In this document: positions 1-10,774 of the stretch, piece by piece
Position numbering within the stretch: the stretch's first letter is position 1
Layout of the letters: each line of letters opens with the position of its first letter
NCBI GenBank assembly: GCA_037501455.1
Contig: CM074858.1
Span: 92,912,501-92,976,500 of the forward strand
Length of the DNA stretch: 64,000 nucleotides
Direction of reading: 5' to 3'
Source: Lantana camara
Taxonomy: Eukaryota > Streptophyta > Magnoliopsida > Lamiales > Verbenaceae
Program-made: the position numbers and the translations under genes
The notes under the pieces: model-generated
Told to the model about the DNA's origin: nothing
Seen by the model: only the letters and a program-made list of their open reading frames with translations
Databases searched by the model: none

Positions 1-1238
1 AATGAATGTTAAATAGGAGCATGATTGTCAATAAACTAAGTATAAATCGCATACACGTACAACCAAGCACGCAAAACACTATGCATGAAAACAGAGGGTG
101 ACACGCCCGTGTCACAAAAATACATTAAGCCGTGACACCCCCGTGTCACGGTACAGCGGACCAAATGCGGGAAAAGGAAGGTGACACGCCCGTGTCACCA
201 AAACAAGGCAAGCCGTGACACCCCCGTGTCACGGTACAGAGAACCCAAACCAGCCAATCTGCACCCCTGTGTCACCCAACACAAAGCAAAGATGACACGC
301 CCGTGTCATCCGTGCGTGACAGAAAAACAGGGGAGAAAACAGGGGTTTCCATGCAAAACCAACTCCAAACCAATAAATCCAAAAACCCCAACCATAACAA
401 TTGTTGAAACACCTCATATAAGCATCATACTTCAAGTATTCATCGATTCAACCAAGAGATAAACATCCAAGCATCAAGAATTTCTTATGAAAACCCCAAA
501 ATATACATGCTTTCCAACCTTCACATAACTTCATGTTTTATGCAAGAAATGAAGGGAAAAAGACCTAAACATGCTTCTAGTCAAGAATAACCATGAAAGC
601 ATCAAGCTAACATCAAACCCTACTCATATACTCCATCAAGGATTTCAATCCATTCTCATGTTATACCTTGAAATGAATGAAGAATGAAATGAGATGAAGA
701 GATGAAGATGTTGATGCTTCTAGCTTCAAAGTTCCTCAAAATAGCTTGGATTATGAGATGAATTCTTCTCCTTCTCTTGAGGTGTATAAACCGATCCTTA
801 GTGTGTGTGTATGTGAGGTTCTTGTATGAAAATGTATGTATGAGCAAGTGATGGAAGAGATGCATATACTAGATATATTATATCATCCACTATCATAACA
901 TATGTCCCCAATTTGCAAACAAGTCCCTAGGTTATTTAAATGAATGCAATCAAGTAATATCCCTACCTAAAAGATCCATTAGCTCCAATCCAAGTTATGC
1001 AATTAAGTCCATAATTTCATGAAATGATCAATTAAAGTCACATAATACAATTAAGCACACTATCACTTAATTCATGAATTTCACATTAAAATCAATTCAT
1101 ATAATACATAGGAATGTATAAGGCACACAATAATATAATGAAACCATAATAAGCAAGTAAATATATAAACTTAAACCCCCAACTCCCGAAGACCCGCACG
1201 TGGCGTGCTTACCTGAACTTCCGGAATTTGGGGCGTTA
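1..1238 (-). mobile_element. LTR-like element L1 (probable solo LTR, 3' part outside window)
   Basis: Read on the minus strand, the element begins at 1238 with TGTAACGCCCC, the terminus shared with L2, L4, L5 and L6. It runs leftwards out of the window. L1 and L2 align over several blocks, for example 'cttcatgtttt..atgcaag', 'aaacatgcttcta', 'catcaaaccctac' and 'cttctccttct'. No coding capacity was seen. The interpretation as a solo LTR is by analogy with L4-L6, which have TG...CA ends and 5-bp target duplications. L1 carries the dyad motif array at 98-310. Its 5' end abuts L2 directly, so L1 probably inserted into L2, but the other target-site copy would lie outside the window. Confidence 0.6.
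98..310. repeat. Dyad motif array of L1 (GTGACACg..cGTGTCAC)
   Basis: Five full dyads and one half copy are visible: 98-115, 131-150, 181-198, 213-234, a partial copy at 264-276, and 291-310. The core is GTGACAC, then 3-4 bases, then GTGTCAC. Flanking bases stay paired although they differ: CC/GG around the copies at 131 and 213, GG/CC around 181, and GA/TC in the copy at 291. The array lies about 900 bp from the element's 5' end. Confidence 0.85.
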
Positions 1239-2639
1239 CATATGGGAGCCAAGAGAGTGAAAGGAATGCAATAAGAAAGGTTTTGGTGATGTTTGGTAAA
1301 AACGAACAATTTTAGGAAACGTACATGCTGAGGGAAAACTGGAATATCTTTAATTCTAGAAGTGGGAATTGAGTTTTGTTTATTGTTAATGAAACTAGAC
1401 ACAAAGATCTTTCTGATGAAATATGGCTCGTTTTCTAGTTCAAAGCGAGGAGAAAATGGCATGCGCTTGAAGTTAGGCGAGTACAGTTTGCCGGGAAAGT
1501 GGCGACACCTAAAAGAATTGATTATAACTCTCAAACTAGAAAAGATATTGAGATGATTCCAATTGGAGGTTGTTCTAGACTTCAAGAGGTTTCCGTGAGT
1601 TCATCAATCAGAGTTCGTATGAGGGAGAAACGGGCGTTTGAAAATTGGCCTGGAAACCCAAACGGGTGTTTGGAAAGGCTCGAGGGAGGCAGTAGGTTCC
1701 TAAACGGACGTTTGGTGTTATAACTAGAATCCCAAACGGGCGTTTGGAAGTATTCTAGTCGAAAAACAGGGCATATGTACGGGAGTTGGCTCCCAAGCCA
1801 TATAAACACCAAATCAATGCAAGAATCAACTCAAAACTAACATATATCATGCATATAACTCATATATATCAATTAGGCACCAAACCAACCATCAAATATG
1901 TATCAATCATCAAGGAATCATCATTCAAAACCCCATATATTCTCATATCATCCCACTTTCATATAACTTCATGTTTTCATGCAAGCTTTGGAATATAAGG
2001 CCCTAAACATGCTTCTAATCATTTGCACATAAGAAATCATCAAATATCCATCAAACCCTACACATATAACATTTAAGAAATCAACCAAATCATCCATTTT
2101 TAGCTTGAAATGAAAGAAGAAGGAATGGAATGATGAGATGAGTATGATGCTTCCACTTATGCAAATTATCTTCCTTGAATTATGGCTTAAAAATGGATGA
2201 AATCTTCTTCTCCTTCTTTGGTGTTTGGACCGTAATTTAGTATGTGTGTATGTGTGAGATTTTGATGAAATGAAATGGAAGAAATGAGATGCAATAGATA
2301 TTTTAAAAGTCTTCCACTCAAATGGATGAATCACCTCATTTTGCAATTAAGTCCCTAGTCTATATGAATGAATGCAATGAAATCTCATCTCATGGAATAT
2401 GATCACTTAATCCAATCCATGTTATGCAATTAAGTCATTAAATTTATGAAATGGTCAAATAAGGTCACATAATATCTATAAGACACGTTATCAATTAATT
2501 CACGTAAATTTCACGTTAATGGAAGTTCATATAAATTTCACGTTAATAGAAGTTCATATAAATATATGAGAATATAAGGCATATAATGTTACGAAATTTA
2601 ATATATCACATAATGAATAATGGAAAATGGGGCGTTACA
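1239..2639 (-). mobile_element. LTR-like element L2, truncated by L1
   Basis: On the minus strand this copy starts at 2639 with TGTAACGCCCC, as L1 does at 1238. Its first ~900 bp are clearly homologous to L1. It is inserted in Tat-C: at 2640 the sequence switches to the pol-downstream repeat of the Tat elements (compare CCCTCGTTCAAGACTT at 40683). Its own 3' end is not visible because L1 begins at 1238. No coding potential is evident; the short ORFs at 1097-1585 and 1362-1812 overlap each other on both strands and match nothing recognisable. Confidence 0.6.
1628..1747. repeat. Dyad motif array of L2 (CCAAACGggCGTTTGG)
   Basis: Four copies of the dyad CCAAACG/CGTTTGG lie at 1628-1640, 1657-1673, 1700-1715 and 1731-1747, with small variations (GGGTG, GGACG). 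In element orientation a GCCCTGTTTTTC anchor precedes them (minus strand, ~1761-1774). The position, about 890 bp from the 5' terminus, matches the unrelated motif array of L1. Confidence 0.85.
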
Positions 2640-3114
2640 GCCCTCGTTCAAGACTTATGCAAATTTTCCATGGGTGGTGCCTCTGACTACTCCCAGGATC
2701 CTTTTTCAAGAGCATCTTGGTTAAGGACCTTCAGGGGTTGCAATTGCGCTGGTCCGAGGGGTTTGGTCATGGGACCCTTGATTTCCCCTTGATTTCTGAT
2801 CCAATTAGTGCAGCGAATCCCTTTTTCGAGCGCTGGGCGGCAGTACTAAAGGCTACCCAGGCCTACTAGGATGCTCGTTCGTGTAGGCTGGACTTCTAGG
2901 CGGATTTTCCCAAGGCGTTGAATAAGTATGCTTGCAAGATCGTTTCGACTTTTAAGACAAGGAGTTGTTCGTTCACCTTGGGCTCGGGGTCCCAAGAGGG
3001 GGTTTTCAACTGCCTGCTTACTCATGCTAGATAAATAAACACAGCAATTTCTATTATAATCTTTTGGAAAGCAGCAAATACATCGTGCCCCTTCATGGGC
3101 TTTACAAAGTTAAT

Positions 3115-4230
3115 TCAAACATAGAAATGCCTGAGGTTGCATGCATTCCAAGGGCGTGGGAGACGCTCGCCTTGCAAAGATTCGAGCGCATATGTGTTGT
3201 TCGCCCGTACTTGTATAACTTTGAATGGACCTTCCCAGTTGGGATCTAGCTTGCCTACATGCCTTGAAACTTCCACCTTCTTTAGGACTAAGTCTCCCAA
3301 CTGAAAAGTTCTTTCCCTTACTCACTTGTTGTACTGCCGAGCAATGGATGCCTTGTACTGATGGATGAGTGCCCAGGCCTTATCTCTTTTTCCCTCAGAG
3401 AGATCCAATTCTAGTGCTCTATCCTCCTCGTTGGCTTTAGGTTCAAAGTATGCTACTCGGGCGGATTCTTGGGCAATCTCCGCAGGTATCATTGCTTCTG
3501 ACCCATATACGAGTGCGAAAGGTGTCTCGCCTGTAGCCGTTCGTGGAGTAGTGCGATAAGCCCACAGGGCTCCTTTCAATTCCTCTACCCATTCACTCTT
3601 CTTGCTTTCAAACATGGTTTTCAGGTGTTGCAAAATAACCCTGTTAGTGACTTCCGCCTGGCCGTTGGCTTGGGGATGGCCCACAGAAGTAAAACGTTGC
3701 TCAATCCCCAACTCTGAACACCACTCTCTGTGTCAGCCGCTATGAACTGGGACCCGTTGTCTGAAATGAGCACCCTCGGAATGCCATACCTGCAGATAAT
3801 ATTCTTCCATATGAAGTCCCTCACGACCCTGAAAGTGATCTTTGCCATGGCCTCGGCCTCGGCCCACTTGGTAAAATAATCGACTGCCAAGATGACGAAC
3901 TTCTTCTGTCCGACCGCCATGGGCAAAGGGCCTACAATGTCGATCCCCCATTGGTCAAAAGGCCATGGGACATCTATAGGGATCATTTGAGCGGCTGGCA
4001 ATTAAGGGAGGTTAGAGTGAAATTAACACTTGGGACATTTTTTGGAAAACTGAATGACATCTTAGCAAGGATACGCCCTCCTGAATGATTTCCACAGCTT
4101 CCATTGTGAATATGTTCGAGCGTCTCTTTGACTTGCGAGGGCCTTAGACATCTCATTGGTGGGCCCTGGAAAGATTTCTTGAATAATCTCCCCTCAGAGT
4201 CCAGAGAGAACCGAGGGGCCTTGCTTCTAA
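3115..4230 (-). pseudogene. Tat-C integrase, frameshifted
   Basis: This is the integrase part of the polyprotein, which would join element cDNA to host DNA in the nucleus. The central catalytic domain is visible in two frames. One (4001-3621) holds the WGIDIVGPLP block and ISDNGSQF. The other (3711-3322) holds the GHPQANGQAEVTN block near the third acidic residue and the SEAMIPAE block. The C-terminal part, typified by QLGDLVLKKVE and NWEGPFKV, follows at 3300-3115. The zinc-binding N-terminal region at 4010-4230 is out of frame. A frameshift near 3720 separates the ISDNGSQF block from the part with the third acidic residue. Intact counterparts of the same blocks lie at 23859-25112. Confidence 0.88.
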
Positions 4231-4234
4231 TCTT

Positions 4235-4820
4235 TCATGCTTCCACCTTATCAGTGGGATAAACTCCATCCTTGATAAATCTCACTATGTCATCGAGCCA
4301 ACAGGGCTCACGAGGGTCAATCATGGCGATTACTCGCTTGGCGATTTTCTCCTTGGTCAAAGGCTCTTCAGTTCTAAGGAACGTGACAGAGCGCTCGGTA
4401 GTACCTTCTAACGCCGAGGCGAATTTCGAAAGAGCGTCTGCGCGCTCGTTTTCTGCCCGTGGGACCTGAAGTAGATGAAATTCCTTGAATTTTCCGATGA
4501 CTTCTTTGGCTTTGCTTAAATACTGCATCATGGTGGTTTCTCGAGTCTCATAAGTTCCATCAATCTGACTCGCAATCAATTGCGAATCAACATACGCGGT
4601 AATTCTGGAAGCCCCACTTTGAAAAGCAATTTTCAGCCCTTGCATGAGAGCTTCGTACTCCGCTTCGTTATTAGTGACCTGGAAATCCAGTCTGATTGCG
4701 AAGTCTATCTCAATCCCATTGGGGTCTCTAAGGGGTTACCCCTGCTCCTCCCCCTTGAGAGGTTGAGGAACCATCCGTGTGCAGGATCTATAGACCGTCG
4801 TTTTCCAAAATAGTTGGCTC
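4235..4820 (-). pseudogene. Tat-C archaeal-type RNase H (second RNase H)
   Basis: The reading frame 4645-4235 contains the block ITAYVDSQLIASQI followed by FHLLQVPRAENERADALS. This is typical of the additional, archaeal-type RNase H domain that Tat-group elements carry between the ancestral RNase H and integrase. The N-terminal part with the LHTDGSS-like acidic block lies at about 4820-4650 but is interrupted by frameshifts. Downstream the frame continues directly into the integrase leader (MIDPREPCWLDD), so here, unlike Tat-A, no stop separates the two domains. Confidence 0.85.
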
Positions 4821-4958
4821 TAATTCAAAGCGTTCAACCAACAAATCCGCCATAACTTGTGCTTGTAAGGCCGCTCTGGGCTCGAAACTCAAGTCAAATT
4901 GGCTCAACTCAATGGCCCCCTTTATCAATCTTCCAGATACATCCGGCTTGGACAACAC

Positions 4959-6407
4959 TTACTTTAACGGTTGATCCGTGAGGATGGTTATCGAGTGCGC
5001 CTGGAAGTAGGGCCTCAACCGTCGTGATGCATTGATGAGGGCGAATGCGAATTTTTCAATTTCTAAATATTTCCTCTCAGCCCCTTGCAATGTTTTGCTT
5101 AGATAATAAACAGGCAAATGTTTACGCTCCCGTATGGCTATTAGAACTGCGCTCGTTGCTTCGGTGGAAACAGAGAGGTACATAAACAACCTCTCACCCT
5201 CAATTGGTTTCGTTAGGAGTGGAGCGCTCGAAAGGTAAGCCTTCATATCTTGTAGTGCCTTTTCACATTCCTCAGCCCAAGCACAATTTCGGGCATTGCG
5301 TAGAATTTTGAAGAAAGAAAGGTTCCTGTCCGTCGAGCGCGAGATAAATCTGTTTAAAGAAATGATTTTCCCTACCAGCACCTGTACTTCCCTGAGATTA
5401 CGAGGGGATGGGATGTCCAATATAGCTTTGTTTTTTTCTGGATTAGCTTCAATCCCCCTCTGGCTGACCATGTAGGCCAAAAAGTTTCCTCCTCGCACTC
5501 CAAAAGTGCACTTTGATTGATTTAATTTCATCCTATACTGGCGCAGGATGGTAAACGTACGCTTGAGGTCCTCAAGGTGGGAGCCCTGCCGCTCGCTCTT
5601 AACAATCATATCGTCGACGTATACTTCCATGGACCTTCCAATTTCTCTCTCAAACATCTTGTTAACGAGGCGCTGATAAGTGGCCCCAGCGTTCTTAAGC
5701 CCAAAAGGCATGACCAAGAAGCAGTATACACCTAAGTGGACAACGAATGAGGTTTTGGGACGGTCTTCCGGGGCCATAAAGATTTGATAGTACCCTTGAA
5801 AGGCATCCATCATGCTCATGAGTTCACAGCCTGCGGTCGAATCTACCAATTGATCTATTCGGGGCAATGGGTAAGGATCCTTGGGGCAGGCCTTGTTAAG
5901 GTCCGTGAAGTCATTGCACATGCGCCACTTATTTGCGCTCTTGGGCACCAACACCACGTTACATAACCACACTAAATACAGTATGGGCTCGATATACTGA
6001 GCCTCGAGAAGCTTGTTAACTTCCTCCTCGATAACTTTCTTCCGAAAGCCTTGCACATCTCGCTTCTTCTGTTTAATTGGCTTAAATGATGGGTCCACGT
6101 TAAGCCTGTGGACTATGACGCTTGGGTCAATCCCGGTAAGATCAGAGACTTTCCATGCAAAAACATCCATATTTTCTCGAAGGAAGTCGATCATCATGAT
6201 TTGCGAGGGTCCTGAAAGGCTGGATCCGATCTGAGTGGTTTTATCTTTGTTCCCAGGCTCCAATTCAATAGTGAGGAATTTTTCGGCAGGCTCGATCCGT
6301 ATCTCCGGACGAGGGAGTTCGAGCGCTCTCTTCTTTCCCGTCAGATGGCCATCATCCATAAGTTCCCCTTGCTCGCGCTTGTTTTCCTCGGAGGAAGATT
6401 CTCCCAC
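4959..6407 (-). pseudogene. Tat-C reverse transcriptase and ancestral RNase H
   Basis: A 482-residue open stretch copies RNA to DNA in the parent element. It shows in order the thumb/finger block KWRMCNDFTDLNKACPKD, the FLVMPFGLKNAGATYQ block, the catalytic YVDDMIVKS with its paired aspartates, and a C-terminal RNase H-like region ending in LTDQPLK. It overlaps the 3' end of the upstream frame (6352), so gag-protease and RT are now in different frames near 6380. In Tat-B the gag-protease part is one frame, so this break is probably a secondary frameshift. The second half aligns over its whole length with 16050-17330 of Tat-A. Confidence 0.9.
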
Positions 6408-7432
6408 CGTCCCCGGCGGGGCAGCCTTGGGGGTATCTTTGTCGTGGGGATTTGTTCTTCCTTCTGTTCAATTTGGCCCTTTTGCACAAAGGACCATCAT
6501 CTTCTAGATTAGGGAAATCAACGGATTTCTTGGTGGACCCTATCTGGAACACTTTCCCCGTCTTGGGCTTTCTGAGGGATAACATGTAGTATTCCCATGC
6601 CTCACGTACGTTGCACAGAACTTCTCCGACACCCTCGGGGGTGGGAAATTTGATTTTCAGATGGTACGTGGAGATAATTGCCTTGAAATCCATGAGGGCT
6701 GGTCTCCCAATTATGAGGTTATAAGGGATCTCAATTTCCACCACCGCGTAGGTGACCATGAGTGTTTTTCGCTGCGGGGCACGACCAAATGAGGTGGCCA
6801 AGTGAATCTGCCCTCGGGGGACAACTTCAGAACCTCCAAAGCCTATAAGGGCCGTTTTGAGTGGTTCGAGCGGTGTATTAGTGACATTCATCTTTTGGAA
6901 CGTAGTGTAGGGCAAAACATTAACAGAACTTCCACTATCCACTAACACCCTCTTTACAATGTGATTGTGGACATCTAAGCTAACCACCATGGGACAATCA
7001 GAGGTTTCACTAACCCTATGGGGTGTTACAATGTGTTCCAAATCCTTATCCGTAAATCCTATTACATTGTGTCCCTTCGAGCGTTCATCTTTGGATCCCC
7101 GGATGACATAGACTGATTCGGGTATTGAGGGACGTTGATCGTAACTCCGGATATACCGTCGCCGAGAAGCGTTAGAATCTCTTCCAGAGGAACCTCCTGC
7201 TATCATGTTGATGACTGCAAAAGGGGTATTTTCCTGCTCTGGAGCCTTTCCTTTGTTGCGATGGCTATTCTCAGGAGGGCCTCTCCCTCGTGGGCTTCTT
7301 GAACGCGATGGGCTCCTTCTTCTCTCCCTTGAACGATCATTACACCGCTCGTCATAGCGCTCCAGCATCTTTACAAATTCCTTCAAATGGCCCCCTCCGA
7401 TGAGCCTCTGAATTTCAACTTCCAACTGTCGG
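6352..7432 (-). pseudogene. Tat-C gag C-terminus and aspartic protease
   Basis: This minus-strand frame runs from the end of the gag zinc-finger region through an SR-rich tract (RRRSPSRSRSPRGRGPP) into the protease. The protease active-site block is VLVDSGSSVNVLPY, with the DSG triad. A conserved linker containing LIIGRPALMDFKAIIST follows. The open frame actually starts at 7608, but its first ~60 codons are translated from the inserted hAT element, so they are not gag. The family role of the protease is cleavage of the gag-pol polyprotein. Confidence 0.87.
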
Positions 7433-8210
7433 TAGGGGTGGGCGTTCGGGTCGGGGAATTCGGGCCCCGTCTCGACCCGATCGGGATGGGAAATTCGGGG
7501 GTTTTTGTTTTCGAGACGGGTACCCGATCCCGACTTAAAAGTTCGGGATTGGGATCGGGTATTGATTGACTCCCCGATCGGGGAATTCGGGCCGAATTCC
7601 CCGACCAAATTAAAAAAAAATATATATATTATAATATATAATACTTATACAATTAATAGAACCTACACCATTTCTTATACAATTAATAAGTTATTACTTG
7701 TTTCCACTTTTTAATTCCCAAATGCAAACCAACTAAGAGTTTGTTTTTCATTTTCTTGACAACTTGTACAGAATGTTTGAAGCTTCATTAAGTCATGTTT
7801 GAACTCTTTTAACCTTTGTAATTGTAAATGTTATGTTAATTGTTGAACAAATGTTGAATTCATATGTTATTCCAAATTAGGTACTGTTATAAATTTATAA
7901 TTATTAAGCCTTTGCAAGTTGTAATTTTTCTTAAATTACAAACTGTAATTAAGCGTGATTGAATTTGTGATGGGGAAAGCTTGAAAGCTGAAAAACAATA
8001 TTTGAAAAGGTCGAAAAGCATCTAATTGAAAATTTAAAATTCCAAAAAAAAAAATAAAAAAAATTAGGGCGAGCTCTCCGATCCCGAGCCCGATCCCATC
8101 CCGAACACTTTCTCGGGACGGGACCGGGCTCCAATTTTTCCTCCCCGATCCCGAATTCCCCGATCCCGAACTCCCCGAATCCCGAATTCCCCATCCCGCG
8201 CCCACTCCTA
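7433..8210. mobile_element. Non-autonomous hAT-like transposon in Tat-C gag
   Basis: The 778-bp insert begins TAGGGGTGGGC and ends GCCCACTCCTA, an imperfect terminal inverted repeat. The flanking 8 bp, ACTGTCGG and ATTGTCGA, agree at 6 of 8 positions, as expected for a decayed hAT target duplication. The outer ~150 bp at both ends are rich in repeated TCGGGGAATTCGGG-type motifs in inverted orientation. The centre (7610-8060) is AT-rich and non-coding. It splits the gag frame right after the zinc-finger block at the point where Tat-A and Tat-B continue uninterrupted. Confidence 0.8.
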
Positions 8211-9850
8211 ATTGTCGACACTCATCTGTGTCATGCCCCTTTTGCTTGTAGAAGGCACAGTATTTGTTCGAGCGTCTCAAAGCCTCTGTGTCCTTCATCT
8301 TTGTGGGCCTTTTGAAGAGCTTCTTGTCGAATAAAGCATAAACCTCTGAGATAGGCCTGTTAAGGGGGACACGCTCGAATCTCCGCGGGGGAGGCGGTGA
8401 CTTGCGGCGTTCTCTGTGGGGAGGTTCCTCTCGCCCTCGTTGGTTGCAGGCTTATGGTTGCAGGCTTTAAAAAGTACATGGATCAGAAAATCCATAGATG
8501 GCCTTTCCACCAAGAGCACCTCCTTGTTGAAACGAGCGAAGAACAACCGGAGGGACTCATGCTCGACTTGAATTAAGTTGTACAAGGCCGTGGACACGGT
8601 GACGGGAGCCTTCAAGGAATTGAAGTGGTTTAGGAAGGCATCAGTGAGTTTACCATATGAGTGAATCGAGCCTGGCGGCAGACGCTTGTACCACTCCTGG
8701 GCCATTCCCACGAGGGAAGTGATGAAAACTTTAGCCCAGTAATGGCTAGAGTGTTCGTATAGATGCATCAAGTGCAGGAAATGGTCCAGATGCTCTGCGG
8801 GGTCTGTGGTCCCGTCATACCGATTGACAGATGTTGGAACCTTGCCCTTGCCTGCTTGGGCCAATAGGACTTCCTCCACGAGGGGAGATCCCTTTGCGAG
8901 TGGGTGGTGATTGTAACATCCAAAATTTTCTTCTTGCTCTAAAGGGCGCGGGACATGCTGTTGGCGGGCTGGGCGACGAGCGTCTCTGGCATTGTCTCGT
9001 TCATCCCCGACGTGGGGGACCTGAGATCTCGCTCGAGAGAGCTACCCCACTATGTCTTGCAACCCCTGCAGCTGGTCTTGCACAACCGCGAGGAGGTTGG
9101 GGTCTTCCCTCCGGATTTGGCTCCCTCGTTGGGATGCTCGTGGCTCTCGTTTTGATGCCCGAGAGTGTGCTTCTTCCTCAATATTGACTCTCTCTGTGGG
9201 CTCTCTGCCTCTGTCTGCTTGCAAACGCTCGTTATCCACTTGGTTGGGAAGCTCTTTGGGGGGGCGGAGGGGGGCGGTTGAGCCCTCAAGACGGCCTGGG
9301 CTTCCCTAAGTGGATATGTCTGCAACCCCCCCAAAGGAGGGGCAACTTAAGTAGCCTGCCCAGAGGGAAAACACATGGAATGGAATCTTTCCCATGCACC
9401 CTGGGCCGTCTGAACCTCGCACTGGGCATAAAGAGCCCTCAACTGTTGAGGGGTCAAAGGGGGCAACTCCACCCCTTCGATCTCCCTAGGAATCACTACC
9501 GGAAGCTAGATTTACCCAGCACGGTATGGTTGAATCGCCGGCATCATGGCGGTGGGGGTAAGCGTATACCCAGGCAGCGGCATCATGTAGTGGTGGCCTC
9601 CTGGGCTCACCTGAGCGTTGATCCACTGGCTCTAGGAAGGGTGTGGAAGAGTTGGATGCTGTGCGCTTCCCACGGTGGCAGGGATGGGTGGTTCAGGGAG
9701 CACCGGAGGTGGTGCTAGTGGTTCAGTTGGTGGAAGAACGCCTTCAGTTGGTGGCGCTCCGCCAACCACCGTCAGTGGAATAGAGGTGATATTAGCATCA
9801 CGGGGAGGGTCATCTCCACCTCCCACTGCCCTAGACCTTGTAGCTACCAT
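8211..9850 (-). pseudogene. Tat-C gag, fragmented
   Basis: The start is probably the ATG at 9850, opening MVATRSRAVGGG; Tat-A and Tat-B have nearly the same start. Recognisable pieces include the proline-rich N-terminal region (9632-9850), the region around 9042-9334, and the central capsid block with VNRYDGTTDPAEHLDHFLHL (8295-8879). In the intact relatives this block is followed by about 100 residues and then the Cys/His finger. Here a deletion and frameshift near 8440-8460 remove most of that stretch. The finger residues (CAFYKQKGHDTDEC) persist at 8211-8290. Confidence 0.85.
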
Positions 9851-9918
9851 GGTTACAGAAGGTGATGGGTATTTGTTTTTCAACTAGCAAAGGAGTGAGG
9901 GATGAGCTGAAAATGGTT

Positions 9919-9936
9919 TTCCCACAGACGACGCCA
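9919..9936 (-). other. Primer-binding site of Tat-C
   Basis: On the minus strand, four bases after the LTR end, lies TGGCGTCGTCTGTGGGAA. It differs by one base from the Tat-A site. It would pair with a tRNA 3' end to prime minus-strand synthesis; I do not assign the tRNA. Confidence 0.8.
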
Positions 9937-9940
9937 AAAA

Positions 9941-10774
9941 TGATGGTGTTTGATTATGCAAGGGCCAAACTCCGATCACTTTCTATTTTGTTGAGGTGGG
10001 AAAACAGGGATTAAGCTCAAGGGAATCGCCAGAAAAGCTCCTGGGCTCTACCTGCTAGGACAAACACAAATGAAGTCAGAAGGCCAAGATGGGGGAACTG
10101 GGGGTGATTCCCAATTTGGCTCTTCGACGCTCAAGTCAGACGGTAGTCTGAAAGAGGAAATGTAAGCTGAAGTATGGAGTTGCAGCGGTGAGGAATGCTT
10201 ACAGGGATGAAGATGAAGTCCCATATTTATAGTTGAGGGTCAGGGACCCTTTGGTAATTTGGCCTCGTGTGGTCCTGCCCTAATGTTGCCCTAACACGTG
10301 TCGCAACGAGGAGAATCCTAGGAGGAATCTCCTGCAAAAGCTGATAAAAGTGAGTGTTTGCAACAGGGTCAGGTGCGCGGGCCTGTATGGGTGTCAGAGA
10401 GCCGTTTTGGAGGTTGGTAACGAGGGCGAGAGGCACGCTCGTGTCAACCTGGCCTGATAGACTGGGGCGATCTGCATGGGGATCATCGTCCATGAGGTGT
10501 AGCGAGGGTGTAAGGAACCCTTGTATTCTGTAACTGTGCGAGGGAGCCCTTGGGGGGCATGACCCTCGGTTAAAGGTTTTCTTAGAGCCATGGAGGTATG
10601 CAGGATAAAATGAAGCTGACGCTCGTTGGGATGCCCTGAGACGCTCGTTAAAGAGCTCAGGGGAGGCCAAGTGCTGGTGAGAGTCCCGGGTGATTGGGGA
10701 CCACTGAATCCATGTGTCATGCGTTGACCGTACCACGTGTCCAAACGTGAGTCAAGCGTATTTTATCCCCATCA
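9941..10774 (-). repeat. 5' LTR of Tat-C
   Basis: The LTR is 834 bp with TGATGG...CCCATCA ends and aligns with the LTRs of Tat-A and Tat-B. On the minus strand a TATA box (CTATAAATA, about 10223-10232) lies where the other copies have theirs, giving a U3/R boundary ~30 bp further on. The partner LTR is not in the window. Confidence 0.88.

Larger units (their letters stand above)
2640..10774 (-). mobile_element. Ty3/gypsy Tat-type retrotransposon Tat-C, degenerate and left-truncated
   Basis: On the minus strand, from right to left, there is an LTR (9941-10774), a primer-binding site, gag, protease, reverse transcriptase, RNase H, archaeal-type RNase H and integrase. The 3' part (antisense gene and 3' LTR) is missing; L2 starts at 2639 in the repeat zone that follows pol. 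Gene order and the second RNase H just before integrase place it in the Tat group. Several frameshifts, stops and a 778-bp hAT insertion in gag make it non-functional. Confidence 0.9.

Noticed and set aside
98..310. CRISPR array
   Set aside because: The palindromic repeats are short, unevenly spaced and embedded in a plant LTR-like element; there are no uniform spacers and no cas genes.
7387..7608. Extended N-terminus for the Tat-C gag-protease frame
   Set aside because: The first ~60 codons derive from the inserted hAT element; relatives show normal gag sequence at this point.
9278..9718. Plus-strand genes opposite Tat-C gag
   Set aside because: They are shadows of gag on the other strand; the minus-strand frame matches Tat-A and Tat-B gag.
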